Below, one piece after another: positions 1 to 7,610 of a DNA stretch of 64,000 bases; within the stretch, counting starts at the first letter, position 1, and the number at the start of each line of letters is the position of its first letter. The position numbers were made by a program, and so were the translations under genes. Source of the stretch: Bisgaardia hudsonensis (GTDB taxonomy: Bacteria > Pseudomonadota > Gammaproteobacteria > Enterobacterales > Pasteurellaceae); assembly GCF_004345785.1 (NCBI RefSeq), contig NZ_SLXI01000001.1:516711-580710 (forward strand), given 5' to 3'. The notes beneath the pieces are model-generated. The model worked only from the letters and a program-made list of their open reading frames with translations. It ran no database searches and was not told the DNA's origin.

Positions 1-114
1 GAAGCTTTTGAATACGAACTGAAAGTGTTGCGTAGACGTTGGATTGGTATTGCTATTATTACTGCATTCATCGGTTTTTTTATCGGTATGTTGACAGCAT
101 TTAATCTCATTTAA
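1..114 (+). CDS. C-terminal end of an ICE membrane protein (partial)
   Basis: Frame 1 is open from the first base to the TAA at 112-114, giving 37 residues of an incomplete protein. It has a basic stretch (LRRRW) followed by a hydrophobic segment of about 20 residues, so the protein probably ends in a single membrane anchor with a very short tail. The family cannot be told from this fragment. It lies just upstream of other ICE genes in the same direction. No start is visible in the window. Confidence 0.6.
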   Translation, partial: EAFEYELKVLRRRWIGIAIITAFIGFFIGMLTAFNLI

Positions 115-129
115 TTTCTATTAATACAT

Positions 130-186
130 CCCATAGGGAATGCTCATTCTCTATGGGACTGGCATTTCCTTTTTTTAGGAGAAATG
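130..186 (+). promoter_or_regulatory. Tandem-hairpin leader 1 (upstream of the 83-aa ICE gene)
   Basis: The first stem pairs 130-141 with 146-157 (12 bp, one G-U pair, loop GCTC). The second pairs CATTTC (163-168) with GAAATG (181-186), around a T-rich loop that ends in the AGGAG ribosome binding site at 177-181. The same two-hairpin layout precedes the next three ICE genes, so it is likely a translational control element rather than a chance hairpin. Confidence 0.6.
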
Positions 187-188
187 TA

Positions 189-440
189 ATGGAAGTTCAA
201 ATTAACCTCAATACTCTATCAGGTTTTATCCCTAAAAATTGGACAAGGGATACTCACATGATACTAACTCAACTACAAAAAGACATTACTCATAATGCAA
301 TTCAATCTTGGCAAAGCCGTAAAGAAGGAGAACATAAAGTCCGATTTCTTCAAGCAATGCAAGTGCAATATGGAGCTCACTTTCGGTTCTTAAATGTGCA
401 TCAAAAAGATGAAAAAACATTATTAGTTACTATTGATTAA
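189..440 (+). CDS. Small ICE hypothetical protein, 83 aa
   Basis: I chose the ATG at 189 because AGGAG sits 7 nt upstream; the frame could open further upstream at 153, but that would run through the leader hairpins. The product is a small, soluble, Gln/His-rich protein with no membrane segment. I do not recognise the family. It sits between an ICE membrane protein and another ICE hypothetical gene, each with its own leader hairpins, which suggests a conserved ICE maintenance or regulation gene of unknown role. Confidence 0.7.
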   Translation: MEVQINLNTLSGFIPKNWTRDTHMILTQLQKDITHNAIQSWQSRKEGEHKVRFLQAMQVQYGAHFRFLNVHQKDEKTLLVTID

Positions 441-449
441 ACTTTTACC

Positions 450-514
450 CCATAAGGGAAACACTCAATTCCCTTATGGTTGCAGTGTTTCCCTTTTTCT
501 TTTGGAGAAACACT
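450..514 (+). promoter_or_regulatory. Tandem-hairpin leader 2
   Basis: The first stem is a perfect 11 bp (450-460 with 469-479, 8-nt loop). The second pairs AGTGTTTC (484-491) with GAAACACT (507-514), and CC at 492-493 can extend it onto the GG of the GGAG ribosome binding site (504-507). Folding would hide the site that serves the ATG at 515. Confidence 0.65.
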
Positions 515-1399
515 ATGAACGTTTTAACCGCTTACTTTAATACTCAATTAGTTCAGGCAGGTTTTCCTGATGATTTTGAAATTAATTGGTCCTTAGGTTA
601 TAGCCAAGGTGACGGTATGGCTTTTTATGGCGATATTGAACATACCTATTGGCTAGGATTGTTTCAACGCATTTACCCAAATCAAAAACGCAAATGCCGG
701 AAATTTGAAAGACTAGTAAGATCATTGATTGAGTGGCAAAGTTATGGGGATAGCTTGATAAGCATTAATCGTAACCATCACGGTTATCACTATTCCCACT
801 TTAACACGATGAGCTTAGATGCTCCAAGTGCAGATGATTTCTGTTTCTTTAATGATGAACGAGCTAAAAAAGAGTGGTATTTCCCTACCTATAAAGTTGG
901 AGAATATCAAGCCTTATGGGATGAATTTGTTGTAGATTTAACTGAATATATTCAAGACTTATCTAAGCAATTAGCACAAGAAGGTTATCGAATTATTGAG
1001 GCTACGCCATATCAAAAAGAAGTTGCTTATCAATTTGAGACTCAACATTATCGAGTTGAATTTGTGACTGAACCCCATGAGTTTTATGCCCATCATTTTG
1101 AAACCTATATGTATGATTGTGACTTTGAAGATGTCGAAAGTCTTTGCAAATCGGTACTGAATGGTACTCGTATTGCGAATGTTTATGCTCAAGTTTTAGA
1201 TAAAGAAACCGGCATTGCATTAGGTGAAGATTACTTTGGCTATCTATGTTATGACCAACATGACAAGACCTTTGGGGGCTATCGCCAAATTTTGATTCGA
1301 GAGGCAATTAAAGCTGCATGTTCAAAAGATGGATTGATTAGTCGCCAGGCACAATTAATGCAGAAAAAATTATCGTATTTACATACACCGACAAACTGA
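515..1399 (+). CDS. ICE hypothetical protein, 294 aa
   Basis: The start is placed at the ATG at 515, seven bases after GGAG; the upstream in-frame GTG at 476 lies inside the leader hairpin and is unlikely. The product is a soluble, acidic, aromatic-rich protein (many Tyr, Phe and Trp) with no signal peptide and no recognisable catalytic motif. I do not recognise it. Its place between a small ICE gene and ardC, and its leader of the same type, point to the DNA-maintenance/antirestriction module of the element; the function itself is unknown. Confidence 0.75.
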   Translation: MNVLTAYFNTQLVQAGFPDDFEINWSLGYSQGDGMAFYGDIEHTYWLGLFQRIYPNQKRKCRKFERLVRSLIEWQSYGDSLISINRNHHGYHYSHFNTMSLDAPSADDFCFFNDERAKKEWYFPTYKVGEYQALWDEFVVDLTEYIQDLSKQLAQEGYRIIEATPYQKEVAYQFETQHYRVEFVTEPHEFYAHHFETYMYDCDFEDVESLCKSVLNGTRIANVYAQVLDKETGIALGEDYFGYLCYDQHDKTFGGYRQILIREAIKAACSKDGLISRQAQLMQKKLSYLHTPTN

Positions 1400-1418
1400 G
1401 TTCCATCTCAGCATATCA

Positions 1419-1477
1419 CCCATTGGGGAACATATTCCCTAGTGGGCGTGTTCTCCATTTTTACTTTAGGAGAACAC
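1419..1477 (+). promoter_or_regulatory. Tandem-hairpin leader 3 (ardC)
   Basis: The first stem is 12 bp with two G-U pairs (1419-1430 with 1435-1446, loop CATA). The second is a perfect 9-bp stem, GTGTTCTCC (1448-1456) with GGAGAACAC (1469-1477), whose 3' arm is the ribosome binding site and which ends directly before the ATG at 1478. This is the clearest of the four leaders. Confidence 0.7.
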
Positions 1478-2464
1478 ATGATGAACACTCAAATTCAACA
1501 CAAACCAGACTTATACCAAGAAATCACCGACCGCATCATCAAATGCCTTGAAGATGGCACTGTACCTTGGCTAAAACCATGGACTACACCTGATGCGGCA
1601 TCTTGTTTTGCAACTGTGTTACCACGTAATGCCGTTTCAGGACGCTTATATTCAGGAGTGAACATCCTTTTATTATGGATTGCCGCCGCTGAACATGAGT
1701 ATAAACAATGCAAGTGGATTACTGCACAAGCAGCCAATAAATTAGGTGGTCACGTACGTAAAGGGGAAAAAGCAACCATTATTGTTAATTATAACCCTAT
1801 CGACCGTGAAAAATGTGATGACGACGGTAATCCAATCTTGGATGAGGATGGTAATCCGGAAATGGAACATTTTGCTGTGTTAAGAAGACATCCGCTTTTT
1901 AATATTGAGCAATGCGATGGGCTTCCAAATTCAATGTATGATACTGTGTCAGCAGAAAATGCAGATGCTGAAACAGTGCAATACACCTTATTTGCTGAAA
2001 TCCGGCAGATGATTAAAGGTATGGATTTAGAAGTCAAAATAATGCCAAGTAATCGTGCATTCTATCGTCCTGGCGAGGATAAGGTAGTCATGCCTGAAAT
2101 GAAACAATTCAATTCAGAAGCAAGATTCTATGGCACATTACTTCATGAAATGACCCATGCAACAGGTCACCTAAAACGCTTAAATCGGGAAGGTATTACC
2201 TCCGGTAAGGCAAAATTTGGTAATCAAGTTTATGCTTTTGAAGAGCTTGTTGCTGAAATGGGCGGCGCATTTGTCTGTGCACATTTAGGATTTAATGAAG
2301 TACCACAAAATGCAGCTTATATTGAAAGTTGGATCAAAGTATTGAAGGAGGACAAACGAGCAATATTTAAAGCCTCAGGATTTGCACGTAATGCGTGTGA
2401 ATACATGATGGATGCACTCAATGTTCAACAACAATACGAAAAACATTTTTCTGATGCAGAATAA
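1478..2464 (+). CDS. ardC: ArdC-like antirestriction protein
   Basis: The protein is about 328 aa, close to the usual ArdC length. The N-terminal half has the ArdC single-stranded-DNA-binding pattern (YQEITDRII, an internal PWLKPW, and GGHVRKGEKAT). The C-terminal half carries a zinc metallopeptidase motif, HEMTH, near residue 220, followed by an ELVAEMGGAF segment. ArdC proteins protect incoming conjugative DNA from host restriction. The start is ATG 1478 or 1481; both follow GGAG and the upstream GTG at 1442 falls inside the leader. Translation is probably controlled by the hairpin that covers the ribosome binding site. Confidence 0.9.
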   Translation: MMNTQIQHKPDLYQEITDRIIKCLEDGTVPWLKPWTTPDAASCFATVLPRNAVSGRLYSGVNILLLWIAAAEHEYKQCKWITAQAANKLGGHVRKGEKATIIVNYNPIDREKCDDDGNPILDEDGNPEMEHFAVLRRHPLFNIEQCDGLPNSMYDTVSAENADAETVQYTLFAEIRQMIKGMDLEVKIMPSNRAFYRPGEDKVVMPEMKQFNSEARFYGTLLHEMTHATGHLKRLNREGITSGKAKFGNQVYAFEELVAEMGGAFVCAHLGFNEVPQNAAYIESWIKVLKEDKRAIFKASGFARNACEYMMDALNVQQQYEKHFSDAE

Positions 2465-2505
2465 TAAAGACTGAGGAATATTGTAAATCGTAATATTCCT
2501 TTAAT

Positions 2506-2565
2506 CCCAAGGGGACTATCCCCTTGGGTATAGTGTATCCCTTTGTATTAATAATGGAGTACATA
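2506..2565 (+). promoter_or_regulatory. Tandem-hairpin leader 4 (degenerate)
   Basis: The first stem is a perfect 10 bp (2506-2515 with 2519-2528, loop CTA). The second is weak: TGTA (2534-2537) with TACA (2560-2563), plus possible CC/GG pairing to the GGAG at 2556-2559. It has the same architecture as the three leaders upstream and marks a fourth ICE gene, of which only a short ORF remains. Confidence 0.5.
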
Positions 2566-2670
2566 ATGCTTGTTATTTTAACATATAACTCTATAGATTT
2601 TGAACTTTACAAAATAAAAATTGAGTATATAAATGGCATTTGTACTTTATCTCAAAAAACTCAAGGATAA
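2566..2670 (+). CDS. Short ORF behind leader 4, 34 aa, probably a truncated ICE gene
   Basis: An ATG at 2566 follows GGAG with a 6-nt gap and opens a 34-codon frame ending in TAA at 2668-2670. The codons are AT-rich like the cargo that follows. The full leader suggests a genuine ICE gene once started here. Its short length, directly before the convergent cargo operon, suggests the rest was replaced when the cargo was inserted. It could also be a real small peptide. Confidence 0.4.
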   Translation: MLVILTYNSIDFELYKIKIEYINGICTLSQKTQG

Positions 2671-2681
2671 TAATGCATACA

Positions 2682-2697
2682 ATTACTAATTAGTAAT
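2682..2697. terminator. AT-rich palindrome between convergent genes
   Basis: A perfect 16-bp palindrome (ATTACTAATTAGTAAT) is followed on the plus strand by CTTTTATTTATT. It sits between the 34-aa ORF and the end of the minus-strand cargo operon and could be a weak terminator. Confidence 0.35.
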
Positions 2698-2700
2698 CTT

Positions 2701-3861
2701 TTATTTATTATACTTTTTACTGTAGATATGAAATATTGTTATAAAAACTAGCATGCAAAAAATTCCAGATGCAAAAATTATTTTGCTAAAATCAAAATAG
2801 TTAGATAACGCGCCAATTAACCAAAATGAGAAAATCATTATTAAAGAGCACAACGAGTTGACCATAGATAAAATAGTTCCTCTATCATTTGGTGAAAGAG
2901 AGTGATTTAATAATACTCCGAGAGATGTATCTATAATCTCATAACTGATTAAAATTATAATGAAAGTCAAAGCTATCCATATACCGCCAAACATAAGAGA
3001 AAGGCCTAGAAAACATAACAGTAGTAAGGAAAATAGCATTATTGACCTTTTTTCTCCAATTAAATCGGCAATCCCTCCTGAAAACACCGATGAAAAAGCA
3101 CTAAATAAAAAAGAAACAGAGTATATTCCAGAGATAAACAATAAAGAAAAATCATTATCTTTAAGAACTGTTTGATAATACAAGGTAATAGAAGAAAATA
3201 CTCCTTGAAATATGGCAAGAGAAATAATCAATATATATATATTTAACGATATATTGTGCAACATTTTAAATGTAGAAATACTTTCTCTATCATGAATAAA
3301 ATTTCTCTTATAAAAGTCTACTACAGAAAATAGAACAATCATTGCAATAAATTGACTAATAACTCCTAAATAAAATACCATATCCCAGGCATTGTACTCC
3401 GCGATTACTCCTCCTAAGAAAGAACTTATTGCCAAAGCAGATATAGAAATGAAGTTATATCTCCCTATAATCTTATGATATAAATTTTTTCTTCTCTTAA
3501 ATAAAAGTTCATCATAAATTAATGATTGTTCTGTCCCTGATAGTAATGCAATACCAAATCCATAAATAATGAAGAATATAAATACAGAGATATTATTTTC
3601 GGCAACAAGCATTCCAATAAGATAGATTATAGTGCATACTAATCCTAAAAACATTGATATTTTTCGTCCAAACCTATCAGAAACAATTCCAGATGGAACT
3701 TCAAATATAAACATTGCTATATTTAATCCAATCTGAAAAAAGGATATTTCAGACATCGAAAACCCTTTACCTTGCAAATATATCATCCATAAACTTCTTT
3801 CAAAAAACAGGCTACTAAAAAAACCAAAAATCAGCACCTTTGATATATTATTTAATTTCAT
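2701..3861 (-). CDS. MFS transporter of the cargo operon (probable exporter)
   Basis: The product is 386 aa with about 12 hydrophobic segments. The major facilitator loop motif is visible as GIVSDRFGRK near residue 60. It is the last gene of a four-gene minus-strand operon and overlaps the upstream gene by 14 nt, so the two are translationally coupled. In microcin C clusters the corresponding MccC is an MFS exporter that secretes the peptide-nucleotide and gives immunity; the same role is inferred here from context. GC content is far below the chromosomal genes, consistent with recent transfer. Confidence 0.8.
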   Translation of the reverse strand: MKLNNISKVLIFGFFSSLFFERSLWMIYLQGKGFSMSEISFFQIGLNIAMFIFEVPSGIVSDRFGRKISMFLGLVCTIIYLIGMLVAENNISVFIFFIIYGFGIALLSGTEQSLIYDELLFKRRKNLYHKIIGRYNFISISALAISSFLGGVIAEYNAWDMVFYLGVISQFIAMIVLFSVVDFYKRNFIHDRESISTFKMLHNISLNIYILIISLAIFQGVFSSITLYYQTVLKDNDFSLLFISGIYSVSFLFSAFSSVFSGGIADLIGEKRSIMLFSLLLLCFLGLSLMFGGIWIALTFIIILISYEIIDTSLGVLLNHSLSPNDRGTILSMVNSLCSLIMIFSFWLIGALSNYFDFSKIIFASGIFCMLVFITIFHIYSKKYNK

Positions 3862-5125
3862 AGATAAACCTTTTCATATCAAACAACTCTAAACACTCTA
3901 TAATAAAATCAATATCATTCTCGGTGAATTCATCTTTTAATGAGGTAAATATATCATTTATATCCATCGATGGATTAATATTTCCTATCATACAAAAATC
4001 AATGTATTTATTGTAAATCATGTTAGATAAACTATGTAGTAAATAGTCAATATTTCTACTCTCTAAATTAAGCCCTCTAATATATTGGAATTTGGACTCA
4101 TCTAAACAGACCCATCCTACAGACTCAAAAATAGGCATGAATTTAGCTAATGCAGATTCGACATATAATATTTTATTAGGGTATATTTTGTAAATATGTT
4201 CTAAAAATAGTCTTAACATACCGCATCCTCTTATAATGGGATGGAAGATTACTCTATATAATACTTTTATTTTATTGTTTATGTTTAGCAAGCTATCATT
4301 TTCTTCATCATTAGAATAGGGAGTTCTAAAAACCAAAACGCCAACAATATTTCCTTTATATACCAATTTATAGTAATCTGCATTATAACTATCATTTATA
4401 TGTTCTTCTGCTGAAGGGAAATAATGATATTTTTCTAACAACTCATATTCATGATATGTAGCTTCGTCTATTATTATATCTTTTTCAAATGGGTTGATTT
4501 GCGAGATGGGATTTAATTCTAGATTAACATTTGAATATAAATCAAATGATATATGGCAATCAGGGAAAAGATATTTTCTTATATTCTCATCATTTGATAT
4601 TAATATAAAGTTGAACTTGAATTTATTAGAAAATCGTCTTAAATTGTAGCTAAGAAAATAGGCTGTTTCTCTATCCAAATCACTACAAAATTCATCACAG
4701 TAAACATTTTTTATTCCATTGGAAAGGATTAAGGCGATTAAGAATCTGAACTTTTGGCCGGAAGAAAGGCTATTATATGGAGTTAAATACAAGTATGGTT
4801 CTGATAATCCAGAGACATTTAGAAAATATATAGCTTCTTTAAAATCATATTTTAAAATATCTATTATAGGAAGATCGCCATTACTTATTTTTATATCTTT
4901 TATATCAAAAAAATTATATTTTTCTTTGAGCAATTTCCCTAAAGTACTTTTACCAACTCCAGAATGTCCTGTTATAAGAGTTATACCATTACTGATGGTA
5001 GAGTCCAAACTAGATAGTTCTACATTATTTAAATTAAATATATCCCTATGAGGATTAGAAATACCAAAACTATTGCAAACAATATCACATTTTTCTGATG
5101 AAAATTTTAAATCAAAACTAACCAT
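3848..5125 (-). CDS. ABC-type ATPase fused to a GNAT-like acetyltransferase domain
   Basis: The 425-aa product has an N-terminal ABC ATPase: Walker A GHSGVGKST near residue 53, an LSSGQKFRF signature near 120 and a Walker B region VYCDEFCSDLD near 140. The C-terminal half resembles a GNAT fold, with an acetyl-CoA-loop-like stretch (HPIIRGCGMLRLFLEH). The layout recalls the family of ABC ATPases fused to predicted acetyltransferases (COG2401). No membrane segment is seen. In microcin C operons the MccE GNAT domain acetylates the processed toxin for self-immunity; a similar immunity role is an inference. It lies 9 nt after the upstream gene and overlaps the MFS gene. Confidence 0.7.
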   Translation of the reverse strand: MVSFDLKFSSEKCDIVCNSFGISNPHRDIFNLNNVELSSLDSTISNGITLITGHSGVGKSTLGKLLKEKYNFFDIKDIKISNGDLPIIDILKYDFKEAIYFLNVSGLSEPYLYLTPYNSLSSGQKFRFLIALILSNGIKNVYCDEFCSDLDRETAYFLSYNLRRFSNKFKFNFILISNDENIRKYLFPDCHISFDLYSNVNLELNPISQINPFEKDIIIDEATYHEYELLEKYHYFPSAEEHINDSYNADYYKLVYKGNIVGVLVFRTPYSNDEENDSLLNINNKIKVLYRVIFHPIIRGCGMLRLFLEHIYKIYPNKILYVESALAKFMPIFESVGWVCLDESKFQYIRGLNLESRNIDYLLHSLSNMIYNKYIDFCMIGNINPSMDINDIFTSLKDEFTENDIDFIIECLELFDMKRFIYEIK

Positions 5126-5134
5126 ACATAATCC

Positions 5135-6451
5135 CTAGAAATTATAAACACCTTTATCACTAATATAGAAATTTTTTAGATGTGATGACTTCATGTAGAT
5201 AAATCTTCCCCTACAAATTGGTAAGCATAATGCATGAGACAATAAATATTCACTTTGATTTTTATAATCATCTTCCGGGCCTTCACTATTCAATATTTTT
5301 AAATATTGCTCTATATCTTTACTATCAAGATAAGACATATAAAAAATTGACAAATCATAATTATTTTCTGTTAATAATACACTTAATGTTAGATAAATAT
5401 CATATTTAGACTTATCTATTTTGCAGTAAGTATGTATATCAAATCCATGTAAATTTATTTTTAATCCTAGATTAGAAAGAAAATCACACAAGACAAATAT
5501 AATATGTTCATTTGGATAATAATCCAAATATGCTATATTAATCTCTTTAGGGCTAATATTGTTAACTATATGACATTCTTTATATTCAAGATCATTGTCA
5601 AAAAAATATCCATTTAATGGTGATAAAATATTTAAAAGATTTTTATTTATATAATCTGTTAATAGTTTTTTAAAAGCAGACTTAAATATGACAAATTCCT
5701 TTTTCATCCCTAATATAAAAAATATGTTTGATTCTTTATTTATTACTTTTTCATGAGCCACCAATTCATTAGGGAAATATGTACAGCTAGTCACATCAAC
5801 ATTACCCTTTCTATACAACTCTATTGGATAGTAAAGATTCTTATTTACTATAAAGTTAACATACTTTATATTTTCATATTTATTTAAACAATAACCATTT
5901 CTTTCTAAGGTAATTTGATATTCTTTTATTTTAAATATTTTAAATTTACCATTAGATACATGTAATTCTGGATAATTATTCTCATTAAAATAAACAGGTG
6001 AGAATTCAACATTAGAAAAAAGATCACAATAATCAACCTGTCTATTATAGACAATCTTTAACATGTTTTTATCTACGATATCAATAATACCGATGTCCCC
6101 GTGATGAATATCATCATATAATATCGATGGCACCCCCTCAATAAAATCAAGGTAGTAAGAAAACATTGTTCTATTCATTATTTGATAGAGGAGTGTTTTA
6201 TAAATGCTTGTAGATGTTAGCTTCTGACCATTTGAGAAAAACAGCCCATCAAAAAGCTCAAGAGTTATTGAATGATCTTTTGTATTTAAATAATGATTTT
6301 TTATATAATTACTGCTATAAACACCATCCTTTTTATTGAATAAAGGTTCATACAACATAGAAGCAATGCATCTTGAGGAAAAATCTTTACACTCAAAGGG
6401 AAAAGATAACTCAAATTCTGCATCTAGTAAAATATTGATATAATTTTTCAT
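5135..6451 (-). CDS. Cytoplasmic SBP_5-type (oligopeptide-binding-like) protein
   Basis: The 438-aa product follows the family 5 solute-binding pattern: an early LYEPLF block, then LELFDGLFFSNGQKLTS, which matches the usual FxLRDGVKFHDGxPLTA region, then further alternating blocks. Unlike OppA, YejA or SapA, it starts directly with MKNYINILLDAEF and has neither signal peptide nor lipobox, so it should stay in the cytoplasm, as the SgrR binding domain does. The start codon overlaps the stop of the ThiF-like gene (ATGA). It may bind the modified peptide for biosynthesis, immunity or sensing. The function is not established. Confidence 0.65.
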   Translation of the reverse strand: MKNYINILLDAEFELSFPFECKDFSSRCIASMLYEPLFNKKDGVYSSNYIKNHYLNTKDHSITLELFDGLFFSNGQKLTSTSIYKTLLYQIMNRTMFSYYLDFIEGVPSILYDDIHHGDIGIIDIVDKNMLKIVYNRQVDYCDLFSNVEFSPVYFNENNYPELHVSNGKFKIFKIKEYQITLERNGYCLNKYENIKYVNFIVNKNLYYPIELYRKGNVDVTSCTYFPNELVAHEKVINKESNIFFILGMKKEFVIFKSAFKKLLTDYINKNLLNILSPLNGYFFDNDLEYKECHIVNNISPKEINIAYLDYYPNEHIIFVLCDFLSNLGLKINLHGFDIHTYCKIDKSKYDIYLTLSVLLTENNYDLSIFYMSYLDSKDIEQYLKILNSEGPEDDYKNQSEYLLSHALCLPICRGRFIYMKSSHLKNFYISDKGVYNF

Positions 6452-7392
6452 ATAACTTCACACTCAAATGTTTGAAAATTAAAAATTTTCCTGTAGTAGA
6501 GGTTTTCGATTCGAGGATTTATAAAATATTGAAGTATATCTTGGCACATCATGCTCCCTATCATCATATTAGTTGTTGGTAGCGATCCCTTAATTGGTTT
6601 ACTAATTAAATTTGGAGACTTATCATATTTCTTATTGCTTTCAACAAATGGATATATCGATATAGGCCCCCAAAATCCACTATTTATTCCTACACCACAG
6701 TTAATGCTAGGTATTTCTAATAGAGTGGATACATCAAATATAATTCTTTCTATATTTTGGGGAGTATCTAACGCATTTATTATAAAATCGGGGCAGTAAT
6801 CTATACATATAGATTTTAAAAGAGAGTGATTATCAATATAATCTCTAGAATTTTCAATATTTAAATTACCATATATTAACTTTAACCTATCCCTTACAGC
6901 ATCAACTTTATATAAACCTACATCATCTTTTGTAAATAAGATTTGTCGATTTAAATTAGATTTATCAACAATATCTGAATCAACAATAAAAAAATCTTTT
7001 ATACCTAGTCTCAGTAGGTTATCCAAAACAACGCATCCAATACCTCCAACCCCTAATAATAGAATTCTACTATTCGAGATAGTATTTTGAATATCAATTG
7101 GAGATCTAGGGTCTCTAGAGTCCATTAAACTTTCAATGAGGTAAATATTTCTGTCTAGTTCAGAATTCTCATAATAATGAGTATAGTTTTTTATAATTAA
7201 ATTATGTTCAATTAAAACTTCTACTAGGTCATTGGGTAAATCGCTTAAAGTCCATTCCCTTTTTTTTAGGAGAGAAAAATACGTTTGATCATCATCAAAA
7301 ATCTCAACACATTTAGTACCTAAAAAAATTTTGGTACTCAACTCATCATAGTGCAGTAAAGCATCTGTCTTTAATTTATAATTTTTTCCCAT
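6448..7392 (-). CDS. ThiF/MoeB-superfamily (MccB-like) adenylyltransferase
   Basis: The 314-aa product has an N-terminal region of about 100 residues that could be a peptide-recognition (RRE-like) domain. An E1-type adenylation domain follows: GVGGIGC nucleotide loop near residue 115, then VDSDIVDKSNLNRQ, then KVDAVRDRL, NALDTPQN and a GSLPTTNMMIG segment. E1-like enzymes adenylate a peptide C-terminus; MccB does this to the Asn-ending MccA heptapeptide. The paired zinc cysteines of ThiF, MoeB and MccB (two CxxC motifs) are absent. It is first in the operon, about 30 nt after the predicted promoter. It could also be an Ocin-ThiF-like partner protein. Confidence 0.75.
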   Translation of the reverse strand: MGKNYKLKTDALLHYDELSTKIFLGTKCVEIFDDDQTYFSLLKKREWTLSDLPNDLVEVLIEHNLIIKNYTHYYENSELDRNIYLIESLMDSRDPRSPIDIQNTISNSRILLLGVGGIGCVVLDNLLRLGIKDFFIVDSDIVDKSNLNRQILFTKDDVGLYKVDAVRDRLKLIYGNLNIENSRDYIDNHSLLKSICIDYCPDFIINALDTPQNIERIIFDVSTLLEIPSINCGVGINSGFWGPISIYPFVESNKKYDKSPNLISKPIKGSLPTTNMMIGSMMCQDILQYFINPRIENLYYRKIFNFQTFECEVI

Positions 7393-7429
7393 TTTATAGT
7401 TCCAAACCTATTGACAATAAACTAGCTTA

Positions 7430-7458
7430 ATAGTATAAAAATGATGCTTGTAAAGCAA
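7430..7458 (-). promoter_or_regulatory. Predicted promoter of the cargo operon
   Basis: On the minus strand TTGCTT (7453-7458) and TACTAT (7430-7435) are separated by 17 bp. The -35 box lies inside an inverted repeat, GCTTG-TAAAG-CAAGC (7446-7460), which could be an operator. No ORF fits between this promoter and the ThiF-like start, so no precursor peptide is encoded ahead of it in the operon leader. Confidence 0.45.
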
Positions 7459-7467
7459 GCAAAAACT

Positions 7468-7485
7468 CCTTTTAACTATAAAAGG
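7468..7485. repeat. Inverted repeat in the divergent intergenic region
   Basis: CCTTTT-AACTAT-AAAAGG forms a 6-bp inverted repeat upstream of the 25-codon ORF. With the GCTTG/CAAGC repeat 8 bp away, it is a candidate regulator site shared by both divergent transcripts. Confidence 0.4.
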
Positions 7486-7518
7486 TCTATATTCATTACT
7501 CTCTAAGTGAGGATATTT

Positions 7519-7596
7519 ATGAACAATAATGCAACTCAAAATAAACCAATGAAAGTTACTGCAAAACATGTTAGAGAAAGCACTACTCGTTGCTAG
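7519..7596 (+). CDS. 25-aa peptide, candidate RiPP precursor
   Basis: ATG at 7519 follows GAGG (7509-7512) with a 6-nt gap. The 25 codons start MNNNATQNKP and end HVRESTTRC, with TAG at 7594-7596. The peptide is polar and basic with no hydrophobic segment, so it is not a signal peptide or membrane toxin. A strong terminator begins 14 nt after the stop, making a compact one-gene unit, as expected for a peptide made in excess. It diverges from the ThiF-like operon. Against an MccA role, it ends in Cys, not Asn. An attenuator leader peptide is the main alternative, but no target gene follows. Confidence 0.5.
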   Translation: MNNNATQNKPMKVTAKHVRESTTRC

Positions 7597-7610
7597 TTTC
7601 TTTTAACTTC

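Noticed and set aside
7393..7430. An MccA-like heptapeptide in the leader of the ThiF-like operon
   Set aside because: I translated the region between the predicted promoter and the ThiF-like start on the minus strand; there is no ATG-initiated short ORF.
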